A stretch of 64,000 bases of DNA from an uncultured Bacilli bacterium (GTDB lineage: Bacteria; Bacillota_I; Bacilli_A; RFN20; CAG-449): contig CALVJL010000003.1 in the NCBI GenBank assembly GCA_944332075.1, positions 62,001 to 126,000 of the forward strand, given 5' to 3'. Below, piece after piece: positions 10,474 through 18,690 of the stretch. Every line of letters starts with the position of its first letter. Position 1 is the first letter of the stretch. A program made the position numbers and the translations under genes. The notes below the pieces were generated by a model that was not told where the DNA came from, did not search any database, and saw only the letters and a program-made list of their open reading frames with translations.

Positions 10474-10811
10474 TGGAAGAATTAACATTAAATTTAATCA
10501 AAAAAGTTGTTGAAGATAAAAAATGTGAAGATATCGCTGTTTATGATGTGAGAACATCTTCACCAATTTGCTCATATATTGTTATTGCAACAGTAAATAA
10601 TGCGCGTCAAGGAAAAGCTGTTGCTGATCAAATCGAAGAGGAAGTCGAAAAATTAGGCGGCCATATTCACCACGTTGAGGGCGATGAACGTACTCCATGG
10701 ATTTTAATCGATGAAGGAGATATTATCATTCACCTCTTCACAGAGCAAGAAAGACAAAGAATTAATCTCGACGAACTCATCACTCAGGTCAATAATCATG
10801 CAAGAATATAA
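10473..10811 (+). CDS. rsfS: Ribosomal silencing factor RsfS
   Basis: 112-residue RsfS/Iojap protein that binds uL14 and prevents 30S-50S joining during starvation. Motifs visible are the DIAVYDVR segment, SYIVIATVNNARQGKAVADQI and the signature GGHIHHVEGDERTPWILIDEGDIIIHLFTEQER. Its start codon overlaps the NadD-YqeK stop (TAATG), so it is translationally coupled. The 3' end overlaps the nucleosidase start by 14 nt. Confidence 0.95.
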   Translation: MEELTLNLIKKVVEDKKCEDIAVYDVRTSSPICSYIVIATVNNARQGKAVADQIEEEVEKLGGHIHHVEGDERTPWILIDEGDIIIHLFTEQERQRINLDELITQVNNHARI

Positions 10812-11484
10812 TTTAATCATTATTGCGATGAAAGAAGAAGAAGAGGCGTTTATTAAGGCTTTTCCATTTGAAGTTAAAAATTTTAGCGATAATTTAAAAA
10901 CCTTCTCATACAAGCATGAAAATTTTCTAATTATGCGCGGTGAAGTCGGAAAAGGATCTACATGCTTTCATCTAGGCTATTTAGATGCAAGATATAAAAT
11001 TAAAAGAATATTTAATATCGGAACATCTGGTGGCATTTTTAGTAAGTTAAATATTGGTGATATTGTTATTGCTGATAAAGTTTGCTATATCGATGTCGAT
11101 GCTCGCGAATTCGGCTATGAATGTGGTCAAGTTCCAGGATTTCCATTATATTTTGAAGCAGATCAAAAATATATTGAAAGTAAATTAAATATTTTAAAAG
11201 AGTCAAACTTTTCATTTAAAATTTGGAATGGATTAATTGCATCTAGCGATACTTTCATGACAAGAGATAAGATTTCAAAATTTCCGATTTTAGAAATCAA
11301 GCCTTTCTGCGTTGAAATGGAAGCAGCTGCAGTAGGCCAGTCAGCATACTTAATGAAAGTGCCTTTCGTTATTATTAGATCAATTAGCGATATTATAACA
11401 AGACCAGAAAACGCTGATGATTCTGTCAAAAATATTGAGATTTGTTCGAAAAATTGTGCTGAAACATTATTAGCATTAATTTAG
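10798..11484 (+). CDS. mtnN: 5'-methylthioadenosine/S-adenosylhomocysteine nucleosidase
   Basis: Cleaves adenine from methylthioadenosine and S-adenosylhomocysteine, recycling the by-products of SAM use. The phosphorylase-fold motifs are present: IIIAMKEEEEAF at the N-terminus, NIGTSGGI, GDIVIADKVCYIDVDA, SSDTFM, VEMEAAAVGQ (substrate-binding Glu pair) and RSISD with the catalytic Asp. I chose ATG 10798 (MQEYNLI), giving 228 residues, the family norm; an earlier ATG would add 29 unrelated residues read from inside rsfS. It takes the place that the methyltransferase gene yqeM has in Bacillus. Its TAG stop is part of the first TAGTAT element of the repeat array downstream. Confidence 0.93.
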   Translation: MQEYNLIIIAMKEEEEAFIKAFPFEVKNFSDNLKTFSYKHENFLIMRGEVGKGSTCFHLGYLDARYKIKRIFNIGTSGGIFSKLNIGDIVIADKVCYIDVDAREFGYECGQVPGFPLYFEADQKYIESKLNILKESNFSFKIWNGLIASSDTFMTRDKISKFPILEIKPFCVEMEAAAVGQSAYLMKVPFVIIRSISDIITRPENADDSVKNIEICSKNCAETLLALI

Positions 11485-11566
11485 TATAATTTTTGTATAA
11501 ATATAGTTATAGTATTTAATTAGTATTTATTTAGTATAAAGTAATATATTAGTAGAAAATTAGTTG
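11482..11566 (+). repeat. Left TAGTAT array, 11-bp phased (terminus region)
   Basis: TAGTAT or near copies begin at 11482, 11510, 11521, 11532, 11550 (TAGTAG) and 11561 (TAGTTG). From 11510 the spacings are 11, 11, 18 and 11 bp, close to one helical turn. The array is the left half of an imperfect inverted repeat whose right half lies at 11742-11828, with the dif-like site between. All copies here point rightward. Confidence 0.6.
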
Positions 11567-11592
11567 ATTATTTCTATTATTATTTTCAATAG

Positions 11593-11623
11593 AAGAGAGT
11601 GGTTAATTTATCTCTCTTTTTAT
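11593..11623 (+). terminator. Rho-independent terminator of the yqeG-mtnN operon
   Basis: AAGAGAG (11593-11599) pairs with CTCTCTT (11612-11618) across a 12-nt loop, followed by TTTTT on the + strand. Confidence 0.7.
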
Positions 11624-11659
11624 TTGAACAATTGCACGTCTTGTTTTATATTATTATCA

Positions 11660-11687
11660 ACTTCGCATAATTGATATTATGTAAATA
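11660..11687. other. dif: Candidate dif site (XerC/XerD recombination site)
   Basis: A 28-bp sequence with the architecture of a chromosome-dimer resolution site. The XerC-type arm is ACTTCGCATAA (11660-11670), the central region TTGATA (11671-11676) and the XerD-type arm TTATGTAAATA (11677-11687). By eye against remembered reference sites, the Bacillus subtilis dif matches at 21 of 28 positions. The left arm shares CGCATAA with the E. coli dif and the right arm shares TTATGT with both. It lies exactly where gene orientation switches from rightward to leftward, 1.4 kb from xerD, in a gene-free region. The combination makes a functional dif likely; the recombination itself is not shown. Confidence 0.85.
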
Positions 11688-11741
11688 TTAGATTAATTTT
11701 ATAATTTATAATAAAAAGTAATTAGTATTATCAGTATTAAA

Positions 11742-11828
11742 TAACTTGAAATCTACTAATTACTTACTTTATACTGTTATATTACTATTGTATTACTATT
11801 CAACTAATAATCTACTAACTATTCACTA
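11742..11828 (-). repeat. Right TACTA array, mirror image of the left array
   Basis: Inverse copies of the TAGTA element begin at 11742 (TAACTT), 11753 (CTACTA), 11771 (ATACTG), 11782 and 11793 (both TTACTA), then 11801, 11812 and 11823. Spacings 11, 18, 11, 11 repeat, in mirror order, those of the left array. The longest exact match is TTACTTTATACT (11764-11775) against its complement at 11533-11544. An ungapped alignment of about 60 bp gives roughly 41 matches. No gene is encoded. Confidence 0.6.
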
Positions 11829-11840
11829 ATATATTAATTA

Positions 11841-11856
11841 TGCCATAATTATGGCA
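11841..11856. promoter_or_regulatory. 16-bp perfect palindrome beside the deoB stop
   Basis: TGCCATAATTATGGCA is a perfect palindrome 4 bp from the deoB stop codon. No T run follows on the minus strand, so it is a poor intrinsic terminator. It may bind a protein or merely protect the 3' end of the mRNA. Confidence 0.4.
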
Positions 11857-11860
11857 AATA

Positions 11861-13051
11861 TTAATCTTTTAGTAATTCATCGATAGTTGATCCGATTTGA
11901 AAATCTTTTTTCTCTAATTTAAAGTTTTCGATAATGGTTCTTCCCATATCGGCAAAAGAATTTCTGTCATCAATTCTTCTTCCGTTTTTAAATGATTTGC
12001 TATAAGCAATAAAAGGAACCTTTTCGCGGGTGTGATCTGATCCTGGCATTGTTGGATCATTACCATGATCGGCAGTAACGATTAATAAGTCATCATCCTT
12101 TAATAGTTTAATTAAATCACCTAAATCTTTATCAAATTCTTCGATGCATTTTCCGTATCCAAATGGGTTTCTTCTATGTCCATATTCTGAATCAAATTCA
12201 ACTAAATTGACAAAGCATAATCCTTTGAAATCTTCTTTAGCGATTTCTTGAGTGATTTCCATACCGTTATGATTTGATACTGTTTTAAAAGTCTTTGTCA
12301 CTCCAACACCATTAAATATATCATTAATCTTACCGACACAGATGACATCATAGCCATGGTCTTTCATCGTTTCCATATAAGTGTAAGAGGACGGGGATAA
12401 AGCATAATCGTGACGACGCGGCGTTCTAGTAAAGTTATCCTTATTTGTTCCAATAAACGGTCTAGCAATAACTCTTCCAACTTTATATTCCTCTTTCATA
12501 CAAAGCTCTCTTGCGACTTCGCATAAATGATAAAGCTCTGGTACAGAGACAACGGCTTCGTTTGCTGCGAGCTGGAGGACTGAATCAGCTGATGTATAAA
12601 GAATAATTTCTCCGGTCTTTAAAGTTCTTTCACCAAGCTGCTTAATAATTTCGGTTCCCGAGGCAGCAATATTACCAATATACTTTTTACCTGTTTTCTC
12701 TTCTAATTCATCAATTAATTCTTGAGGGAATCCTGTATCAGTGAAAGTCTTGAAAGGTTTTGTAGTTAAGACACCCATCATTTCCCAATGTCCAGTCATG
12801 GTATCTTTACCATTGCTCTCTTCATTCAATGCGCAGACATAGGAATTGACGTGTGAAACCTTTTTGGTTCCAATAATATCAGCATTAATATCATGTAGAC
12901 CTAACATATTCAAAGTTGGGATATTTAAGCCATTGCAACGCTCTGATACGTGAACGAAGGTATTTGCACCTTCATCATGGAATTTATCTGCGTCAGCCAT
13001 CGCACCGACACCTAATGAATCCATAACGATCAAAAATACTCTTTTAAACAT
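11861..13051 (-). CDS. deoB: Phosphopentomutase
   Basis: Interconverts ribose-1-phosphate and ribose-5-phosphate (and the deoxy forms), linking nucleoside breakdown to central metabolism. It is an alkaline-phosphatase-fold, Mn-dependent enzyme of the usual size (396 residues). Visible are [16 protein letters not shown] at the N-terminus (metal Asp), the phosphorylatable threonine region [13 protein letters not shown], and the metal ligands in [24 protein letters not shown] and [15 protein letters not shown] precedes the ATG by 5 nt. It is the last gene of the leftward asp23-deoB group and follows xerD by 12 bp; the xerD-deoB pair is conserved in Bacillus. Confidence 0.97.
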   Translation of the reverse strand: MFKRVFLIVMDSLGVGAMADADKFHDEGANTFVHVSERCNGLNIPTLNMLGLHDINADIIGTKKVSHVNSYVCALNEESNGKDTMTGHWEMMGVLTTKPFKTFTDTGFPQELIDELEEKTGKKYIGNIAASGTEIIKQLGERTLKTGEIILYTSADSVLQLAANEAVVSVPELYHLCEVARELCMKEEYKVGRVIARPFIGTNKDNFTRTPRRHDYALSPSSYTYMETMKDHGYDVICVGKINDIFNGVGVTKTFKTVSNHNGMEITQEIAKEDFKGLCFVNLVEFDSEYGHRRNPFGYGKCIEEFDKDLGDLIKLLKDDDLLIVTADHGNDPTMPGSDHTREKVPFIAYSKSFKNGRRIDDRNSFADMGRTIIENFKLEKKDFQIGSTIDELLKD

Positions 13052-13063
13052 AATTCCTCCTAT

Positions 13064-13939
13064 TTATTTCATCATTTTATCATATTCACTAAGCAAATGT
13101 TTTGTTTCGACGTGAGTATAGATTTCTGTTGTTTTAATATCGGCATGCCCAAGCAAAGCTTTAACTGTTGATAATGAGCATCCATTTTCTAAAAGATGCG
13201 AAGCAAAGCAATGTCTAATAGTATGCGGCGATACCTTATTTATTATACCGATTCTTTCAAATGATTTCTTAATAATTAGATAAAATTCTTGTCGAGAAAT
13301 CATCTTTCCACGGTCGGATATAAATATTTGCTTTTCTTTTTGATATTTTGAATTACTTCTAACTTCATCAAGATATTTAATCAGATAGTTTTTAGCGACT
13401 TCGTCAATTGGAATAACTCTTTCTTTCGCACCTTTGCCTTTTACTTTTAATTGGCTCTTTTCCAAAGAAACCTCATTGAGTGTCAAAGATAAAAGCTCGC
13501 TAACGCGTAATCCGCAGGCATACATCAATTCAATCATCGCTTTATTTCGAATGTCTTTATTTGTCTCTAACGGTAAGGAATCAAGCATTTGCCGCATTTT
13601 CTCTTTGGAAATAACATAAGGAAGATATTTTCCTTTCTTATGGCTTTCTAATGAAGAAAAATCAAAGGCTAACTCAGCATGTAAAGAAAGGTAAACTAAG
13701 AAATTCTTTATTGATGAAAGCTTTCTAACAATCGATGAGGCTTCTAAATCTTCGGAATGGAGCTTTTCCAAGAAGTTATTTACTTTTTCGGGTAATAAGT
13801 CATCTTTCGTACTTTTATCGCCTAGAAAAGCCAAAAACTGCTTTAAATCGTTTTTATATGATTCAATAGTTGATTTAGATAGTCCTTTCTCGACAACAAG
13901 AGAAATTAAATACTCATCGAGATATTCTTTAAGAAGCAT
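13064..13939 (-). CDS. xerD: Tyrosine recombinase XerD
   Basis: Chromosomal site-specific recombinase that resolves chromosome dimers at dif. Residues 1-100 are the SAM-like core-binding domain (SKSTIESYKNDLKQFLAFLG); the rest is the catalytic domain. All catalytic residues are in place: Arg145 (CGLRVSELL), Lys169 (VKGKGAKER), His239 and Arg242 (SPHTIRHCFA), His265 (LLGHADIKT) and nucleophile Tyr274 (EIYTHV). At 291 residues it is typical. AAAGGAG lies just before the ATG, which overlaps the end of dinB. It is called XerD rather than a phage integrase because of its length and the conserved deoB neighbour. The candidate dif lies 1.4 kb away. No xerC is in this window. Confidence 0.9.
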   Translation of the reverse strand: MLLKEYLDEYLISLVVEKGLSKSTIESYKNDLKQFLAFLGDKSTKDDLLPEKVNNFLEKLHSEDLEASSIVRKLSSIKNFLVYLSLHAELAFDFSSLESHKKGKYLPYVISKEKMRQMLDSLPLETNKDIRNKAMIELMYACGLRVSELLSLTLNEVSLEKSQLKVKGKGAKERVIPIDEVAKNYLIKYLDEVRSNSKYQKEKQIFISDRGKMISRQEFYLIIKKSFERIGIINKVSPHTIRHCFASHLLENGCSLSTVKALLGHADIKTTEIYTHVETKHLLSEYDKMMK

Positions 13940-15107
13940 CTTTTTTCTCCTTTAAATCGCTTGCGAGCATCAATATATCTTTTTTAACTTTATGATTTAG
14001 TTGTTTTACTAATAATTTTGGGGAAGCCTTATTTTCTTTTTGAGCATCTAATAATGTCATTTGCACATACTTTTCTTTTTCATCAATCAAAGATGATAAT
14101 CCTACGCCTGCTAAGCGAAAAAGTTGAGAAGAAAATAGTTTATCGAAAAGTTCCATAGCTTTATCATAAATAACAACATAATCATTAGTCGGCTCAGATA
14201 GAGTAATTGAACGGGTAATGCTTTTAAAAGACGCATCTTTTAAAATTAAAATCACAGTTTTACCGACTTTTTTATCTTTCTTCGCGTCTAAAGATATTTC
14301 TTTGCTCTTTTGTAAAATCATCTGTCTTAATTCTTCATAATCGCTTGTATCGTAAAGAAATGTCGAGGTTGAAGATATTGATTTAGCTTCTCTTTGAACG
14401 GGATTAACTTCATCATCTCCCTCACCGCGAATCCAAGCCTTAACCTCATCATAAAATTTTCCAAGAATCTTTTTTAATGAAGGAGACTCATTAACGGCTA
14501 AATCGCCAATTTTGTAAATTCCTATTTCGTTAAGTTTTGGATATGTTTTTTTTCCAATTCCCCAAAAATCTTTAATTTTTAAAGGATACAATAACTCTTG
14601 GATTCGATCTTTAGTAATAATCGTTATTCCCATCGGTTTTTTATAATCCGACCCCATTTTAGCTAAAAACTTATTATTGGCTAATCCAATTGAAGACTGG
14701 AGCTTGGTCACTTGAAAAATTCTTTGCTGTAACGATTGTAAGTATCCAAATTTATCTGTAACAAATGAAAGAATATCGGTTAAATCTAAATATGCTTCAT
14801 CAATTGATACCTGCTCTAAAACATCAGTTACATTATGTTTAAGATAAGTAAAAAACTCCTCGCTTTTCTGATGATAAAAAGCGAAATCAACCGAGCGAAT
14901 AATCACATCTTTACAGGCTTTTTTAGCTAAATAAGTCGGCATGCCAGAATAAATACCATATTTTCTAGCTTCATATGTCGAAGTCGAAACAATCCCGCGT
15001 CGAGTATCAGAAGCGATAATCAAAGGTTTTCCTTTTAATGATGGTTCTTTTAATATCGCACAGGCAGCAAAGAATTGATTTATATCAATATGCATTATCC
15101 ATTTCAT
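13929..15107 (-). CDS. dinB: DNA polymerase IV (Y family)
   Basis: Error-prone translesion polymerase. It starts with IMHIDINQFFAACAI (first catalytic Asp and steric-gate region), continues with TYEARKYGI and the second acidic cluster SIDEAYLDLTD (catalytic Asp-Glu), then the helix-hairpin-helix thumb FWGIGKKTYPKLNEIGIY and a little-finger domain. I chose ATG 15107 (MKWIMHID), 4 nt after the recN stop; the longer frame would begin inside recN. Length is 392 residues. The C-terminus should carry a beta-clamp-binding peptide; VQMTLLDAQ near residue 352 is a plausible one. It overlaps xerD by 11 nt. Confidence 0.92.
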   Translation of the reverse strand: MKWIMHIDINQFFAACAILKEPSLKGKPLIIASDTRRGIVSTSTYEARKYGIYSGMPTYLAKKACKDVIIRSVDFAFYHQKSEEFFTYLKHNVTDVLEQVSIDEAYLDLTDILSFVTDKFGYLQSLQQRIFQVTKLQSSIGLANNKFLAKMGSDYKKPMGITIITKDRIQELLYPLKIKDFWGIGKKTYPKLNEIGIYKIGDLAVNESPSLKKILGKFYDEVKAWIRGEGDDEVNPVQREAKSISSTSTFLYDTSDYEELRQMILQKSKEISLDAKKDKKVGKTVILILKDASFKSITRSITLSEPTNDYVVIYDKAMELFDKLFSSQLFRLAGVGLSSLIDEKEKYVQMTLLDAQKENKASPKLLVKQLNHKVKKDILMLASDLKEKKDAS

Positions 15108-15111
15108 AAAC

Positions 15112-16764
15112 TTACTTATCGATAAGCGATTTCGCGGCATCTAAAGCCTCATCGGTGACTTCACCTGCAATCATTTTCGCAATAGCAATAATCTTATCCT
15201 CATTTGATAATGGATTAACAAGTGAATAAGTCCGGCCGTTTTCAGAAATCTTTTTAACTTCATAAGCCTGCTTAGATTGTGCGACTAAAGCCGGCAGGTG
15301 AGATATCAAAATAACCTGAGAATCAACGCTTAAGTCTTTCATCTTTTTTCCAAGCGATATTCCAACTTTTCCGGAAACTCCAACATCAATTTCATCAAAA
15401 ATTATGACATCTTTTGGAAGCAATTTATTAAATACGTATTTCAAAGCGAAATTTAAACGCGAAGATTCGCCTAGAGAAGCGGTCTTATCAAGCATCAAGA
15501 AACGTTCGCCTTCGTTAGCTCTCAACATAAAGACTATATCGTCATTACCATCATCATTAAATCTATCGCTTTTGAAGAAATCTATTCTAAATAATGCGTT
15601 TTTGAAATCTAAATCAATAAGTGTTTTATTAATTTCTGAGGCCAAATCAATACTATATTTCTGCCTAATTGATGTCATTTTATCTGCTAGATCAGTTAAT
15701 TTTTTTTCGCTTAAAAAGATTTTTGTATTAATTTTTTCCATTGCAGACTGGTAATCTTCAATCAGTAATAATTGCTCTTTCATTTTGTTTAATGAATCGA
15801 GAATATCCGCGGTTGTATATCCGTATTTTCTTCTTAATCCATGTAAAGTGAAAAGGCGGTCTTTAACTTCTTCAAGTTCTCTTTTTTTATCTTCTGATGA
15901 TTCAAAAATATTTTTTATTTCGCTATAGGCGTCATCTAAATCGTAATATGCTTGTTCAAATTGCGTTTTTAAAGTATTAGTCTCTTCATCATCAATTCGC
16001 GATAGTGCCTTTTTTGCTGAATAAAGGGAATCTTTCGCATTATCATAATAATTAAGAAATTCACTTAAGGTATCGCTTGTCCGCTCAAAATTAGATAAGC
16101 TTTCGCGACGCTTTTCTAAATCTTCCATTTCATTTTCAGCAATATGGAGATTTTCAAGTTCGGCGATATTCTTTTTCAAAGTCTCTTCGTCAGATATTTC
16201 CTCTGCTTGCTCTTCCTTCTCTTTTTTTTCTTTTAAAGCTTGCTGATAATTTAAATATTCACTGCGATAGTCTATGAAAATTTTCTTTTCTTCAGCTGAA
16301 GACTTATTTTTTAAATAAAGATCAAGCAGGTTTAATTGGTTTTCGTTATGAAGATAGAAAGCATCTTTTTGCTGAGAATGGATATCGATAACATAATCCA
16401 TTACTTTTCTAAGCAAGGTTAACGATGCTGAAGCATTGTTAATTTTAATCGTATTATGATTGTTTTTGTCAATTGTCCGAGAAATTATTAGGGTATGAGA
16501 GGAAAGTTCTTTACCGAGCAACTCAGAAATAAAATTTTCATTAACTTGGCTTTTTAAGATAAATGTGCCTTCAATAAACGCTTTATCTTCTCCAGTTCGA
16601 ATCTTTTCAAGTGATGATTTGCTTCCAGAAAGTAAACTTATCGCATCAATTAATATGGATTTTCCGGCGCCAGTTTCACCTATTAAAGCAATAAAAGAAG
16701 AATCTAGCGATAAATCTAGATCATCTATTAAGGCAAAATGTGAAATCTTTAAATGAGTAAGCAT
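15112..16764 (-). CDS. recN: DNA repair protein RecN
   Basis: SMC-like ATPase acting early at double-strand breaks. Walker A is GETGAGKSILIDAISLLSG (about residues 30-48). Long glutamate- and lysine-rich coiled coils follow (about 160-370). The C-terminal half has the ABC signature region DKTASLGESSRLNFALKYVF and Walker B VIIFDEIDVGVSG, then VILISHLP. The 550-residue length is typical. It overlaps the xseB stop by one base (TAATG) and sits in the conserved Firmicute xseA-xseB-recN neighbourhood. Confidence 0.96.
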   Translation of the reverse strand: MLTHLKISHFALIDDLDLSLDSSFIALIGETGAGKSILIDAISLLSGSKSSLEKIRTGEDKAFIEGTFILKSQVNENFISELLGKELSSHTLIISRTIDKNNHNTIKINNASASLTLLRKVMDYVIDIHSQQKDAFYLHNENQLNLLDLYLKNKSSAEEKKIFIDYRSEYLNYQQALKEKKEKEEQAEEISDEETLKKNIAELENLHIAENEMEDLEKRRESLSNFERTSDTLSEFLNYYDNAKDSLYSAKKALSRIDDEETNTLKTQFEQAYYDLDDAYSEIKNIFESSEDKKRELEEVKDRLFTLHGLRRKYGYTTADILDSLNKMKEQLLLIEDYQSAMEKINTKIFLSEKKLTDLADKMTSIRQKYSIDLASEINKTLIDLDFKNALFRIDFFKSDRFNDDGNDDIVFMLRANEGERFLMLDKTASLGESSRLNFALKYVFNKLLPKDVIIFDEIDVGVSGKVGISLGKKMKDLSVDSQVILISHLPALVAQSKQAYEVKKISENGRTYSLVNPLSNEDKIIAIAKMIAGEVTDEALDAAKSLIDK

Positions 16765-16997
16765 TAAATATCCTTATCCTGGCTTTCTTCTTCTGAGTAA
16801 GTCTTTACTTCACCATCTTCAACAATAAAAGAAAGTTTATTCATTGAATCGTTTAATTCTTTGTTTAAATCTTGAGAAAGGGTCTTTCCTTCTTGATACA
16901 AACTAATACTTTCTTTTAAAGTCAAAGAATCTTTTTCTAAAGCTTTAACAATTTCTTCTAACCTAGCAAGTTTTTCTTCAAATGTTTTATTTTCCAT
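16764..16997 (-). CDS. xseB: Exodeoxyribonuclease VII small subunit
   Basis: 77-residue helical subunit that binds the long helices of XseA. The family pattern is clear: TFEEKLARLEEIVKALEKDSLTLKESISLYQEGKTL. The C-terminus is acidic. It overlaps xseA by 11 nt and recN by 1 nt, so translation of all three is coupled. Confidence 0.95.
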   Translation of the reverse strand: MENKTFEEKLARLEEIVKALEKDSLTLKESISLYQEGKTLSQDLNKELNDSMNKLSFIVEDGEVKTYSEEESQDKDI

Positions 16998-18252
16998 TCT
17001 TCTCCACCTTCTCTTTCACTTCTGCTTTAATCAATCCATCCTTTAATTCTAAATCAAGTAAATCACCATTTTTTATTTCGTTTATTGAGGTAATAACTTT
17101 ATTATTCTTGATAATAACGCTATAGCCGCTCTCTAGCAAAGAAAATGGGTCGAGATAAGTTAGTTTATCATTAAGTGAGTTAATCTTCGTTAAAAGGGCT
17201 CTTATACGTTCAATCATTAATTTATGTAAGTTTTCCTGAGCATTAAGATAGGAATTATATTTTCTTTGAAGGATACTTTTCATAAAGAATGTTTGTTTAT
17301 CGTCAAGATGAGAAATGTCTGATTGCAAATTAAGTAAAATATTTTTTGGCGATTTTGATTCGATAAATTTCATTAAATATGCAATTTTTTCACTTAATAA
17401 GCGGTATCTTTTCTCTAAAGAATTATCAAGGCTTTCGCTTTGAAGTTTCACTAAGCGCATTAGTTCTTCTTTACTCGGAACAACTTTATTCGCAGCATCA
17501 GTAGGTGTTATTGCCTTACAATCAGAGACATAATCAAGCAGTGTTGTATCAATTTCATGGCCAATTGCCGAAATTAAAGGTATCTTTAACTGATAGCAGC
17601 GCCTAATTAATCCCTCATCATTAAAAACGCGCAAATCTTCTTTTCCTCCGCCGCCGCGGGTAATAACTAAAACGTCGAGCGAAAAATTTTCACTTTCATC
17701 AATGGCTCTAATAATATCATTTGGTGCATTTTCACCTTGAACTAGTGCAGGAAATATATAAACTTCAACTTTAAAGCGGTTTTTCAAAGTCGTTAAAAAA
17801 TCATGGATTGCCGCACCTTTTTTAGCGGTAATTAATCCGATTTTTTTTGGCAAAAATGGTAAAGGTTTCTTAGGCTTTGAAAGAATACCCTCTTCAGCTA
17901 ATTTCTTTTTTAAAAGGGCTAGCTTTAACAGATATTCTCCTTCACCATAGGGAAACATCTCTGTCACATATAGTTGGTATTGACCGCTTTTTTCATAGAC
18001 TCCAACTGTCCCTTTAACTAAAACTAAGTCACCATTTTTAATTGGAAAATTAACTTTGCGAGCATGAAAAGCAAACATCGCACATTTGATAAGAGCATTC
18101 TCATCGCTTAAAGAAAAATAAAAATGACCGGTATAATGTTTAGTTAAAGATGTAATTTCACCTAAAACCATGACAGACATTAGCCCGCCATCAGATTCAA
18201 TCAGACTTTTTATATGTAAAGTTAGTTCCGATACGGTGAGATAATTATTCAT
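16987..18252 (-). CDS. xseA: Exodeoxyribonuclease VII large subunit
   Basis: Catalytic subunit of exonuclease VII, which degrades single-stranded DNA from both ends. The N-terminal OB fold contains VLGEITSLTKHYTGHFYFSLSDENALIKCAMF; the catalytic domain has PKKIGLITAKKGAAIHDFL, RGGGGKEDL and SAIGHEIDTTLLDYVSDCKAITPTDAA; the C-terminal half is a long helical region that binds XseB. I placed the start at ATG 18252 (MNNYLTVSE), just after the nusB stop; a TTG three codons earlier overlaps nusB. Length is 421 residues, typical. Confidence 0.95.
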   Translation of the reverse strand: MNNYLTVSELTLHIKSLIESDGGLMSVMVLGEITSLTKHYTGHFYFSLSDENALIKCAMFAFHARKVNFPIKNGDLVLVKGTVGVYEKSGQYQLYVTEMFPYGEGEYLLKLALLKKKLAEEGILSKPKKPLPFLPKKIGLITAKKGAAIHDFLTTLKNRFKVEVYIFPALVQGENAPNDIIRAIDESENFSLDVLVITRGGGGKEDLRVFNDEGLIRRCYQLKIPLISAIGHEIDTTLLDYVSDCKAITPTDAANKVVPSKEELMRLVKLQSESLDNSLEKRYRLLSEKIAYLMKFIESKSPKNILLNLQSDISHLDDKQTFFMKSILQRKYNSYLNAQENLHKLMIERIRALLTKINSLNDKLTYLDPFSLLESGYSVIIKNNKVITSINEIKNGDLLDLELKDGLIKAEVKEKVEKNGK

Positions 18253-18253
18253 T

Positions 18254-18661
18254 TTAGTCAAGCGCCCGATCTAATACAGCATTAATAAATTTATAATCTT
18301 TTTCTCCGCAATACTTTTTAGCTAACTTAACCGCGACATCGATAACAATCGCTTTATCAACGTCTCCGACATAGCGATATTCGCCAATTGCCATCATTAA
18401 AACTGCGATAACTAAAAGATTAATTCTTTCAAACTTCCAAGTAGTGCAATATTCGCGAATTTCTTTTTCGAGATCACTAACATGTGAAAGGACTTTAATA
18501 GAGGTTTCTCTGATAAATAAACTGACTTCATCATATGGAGTATCTAGTGTCGTTTCAATCAAAGGAACTATCTCAAAAGATTTTCCCATGCGCATTAAAA
18601 ATAAAGATTGGTAGACGATAAATAATACTTTTTCTTGTTCTTGATTACGTGATTCACTCAT
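18254..18661 (-). CDS. nusB: Transcription antitermination factor NusB
   Basis: 135-residue all-helical protein that, with NusE (S10), binds boxA in rRNA leaders for antitermination. The C-terminal part carries the family pattern: NLLVIAVLMMAIGEYRYVGDVDKAIVIDVAVKLAKKYCGEKDYKFINAVLDRAL. The N-terminus is divergent. It lies between asp23 and xseA, the usual Firmicute order. Confidence 0.92.
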   Translation of the reverse strand: MSESRNQEQEKVLFIVYQSLFLMRMGKSFEIVPLIETTLDTPYDEVSLFIRETSIKVLSHVSDLEKEIREYCTTWKFERINLLVIAVLMMAIGEYRYVGDVDKAIVIDVAVKLAKKYCGEKDYKFINAVLDRALD

Positions 18662-18690
18662 AATATTATCTTTCCTAAAAAAATGAGGAT

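Noticed and set aside
10711-10797. Longer N-terminus of the nucleosidase
   Set aside because: The 29 extra residues are out-of-frame rsfS sequence without family similarity.
11485-11860. Replication origin in the AT-rich intergenic region
   Set aside because: No DnaA boxes or dnaA/dnaN neighbours are seen, and genes point towards the region, not away from it, which fits a terminus.
13064-13939. Tyrosine recombinase as a sign of a prophage or integron
   Set aside because: Length, catalytic spacing and the conserved deoB neighbour fit housekeeping XerD; no phage genes or att repeats are nearby.
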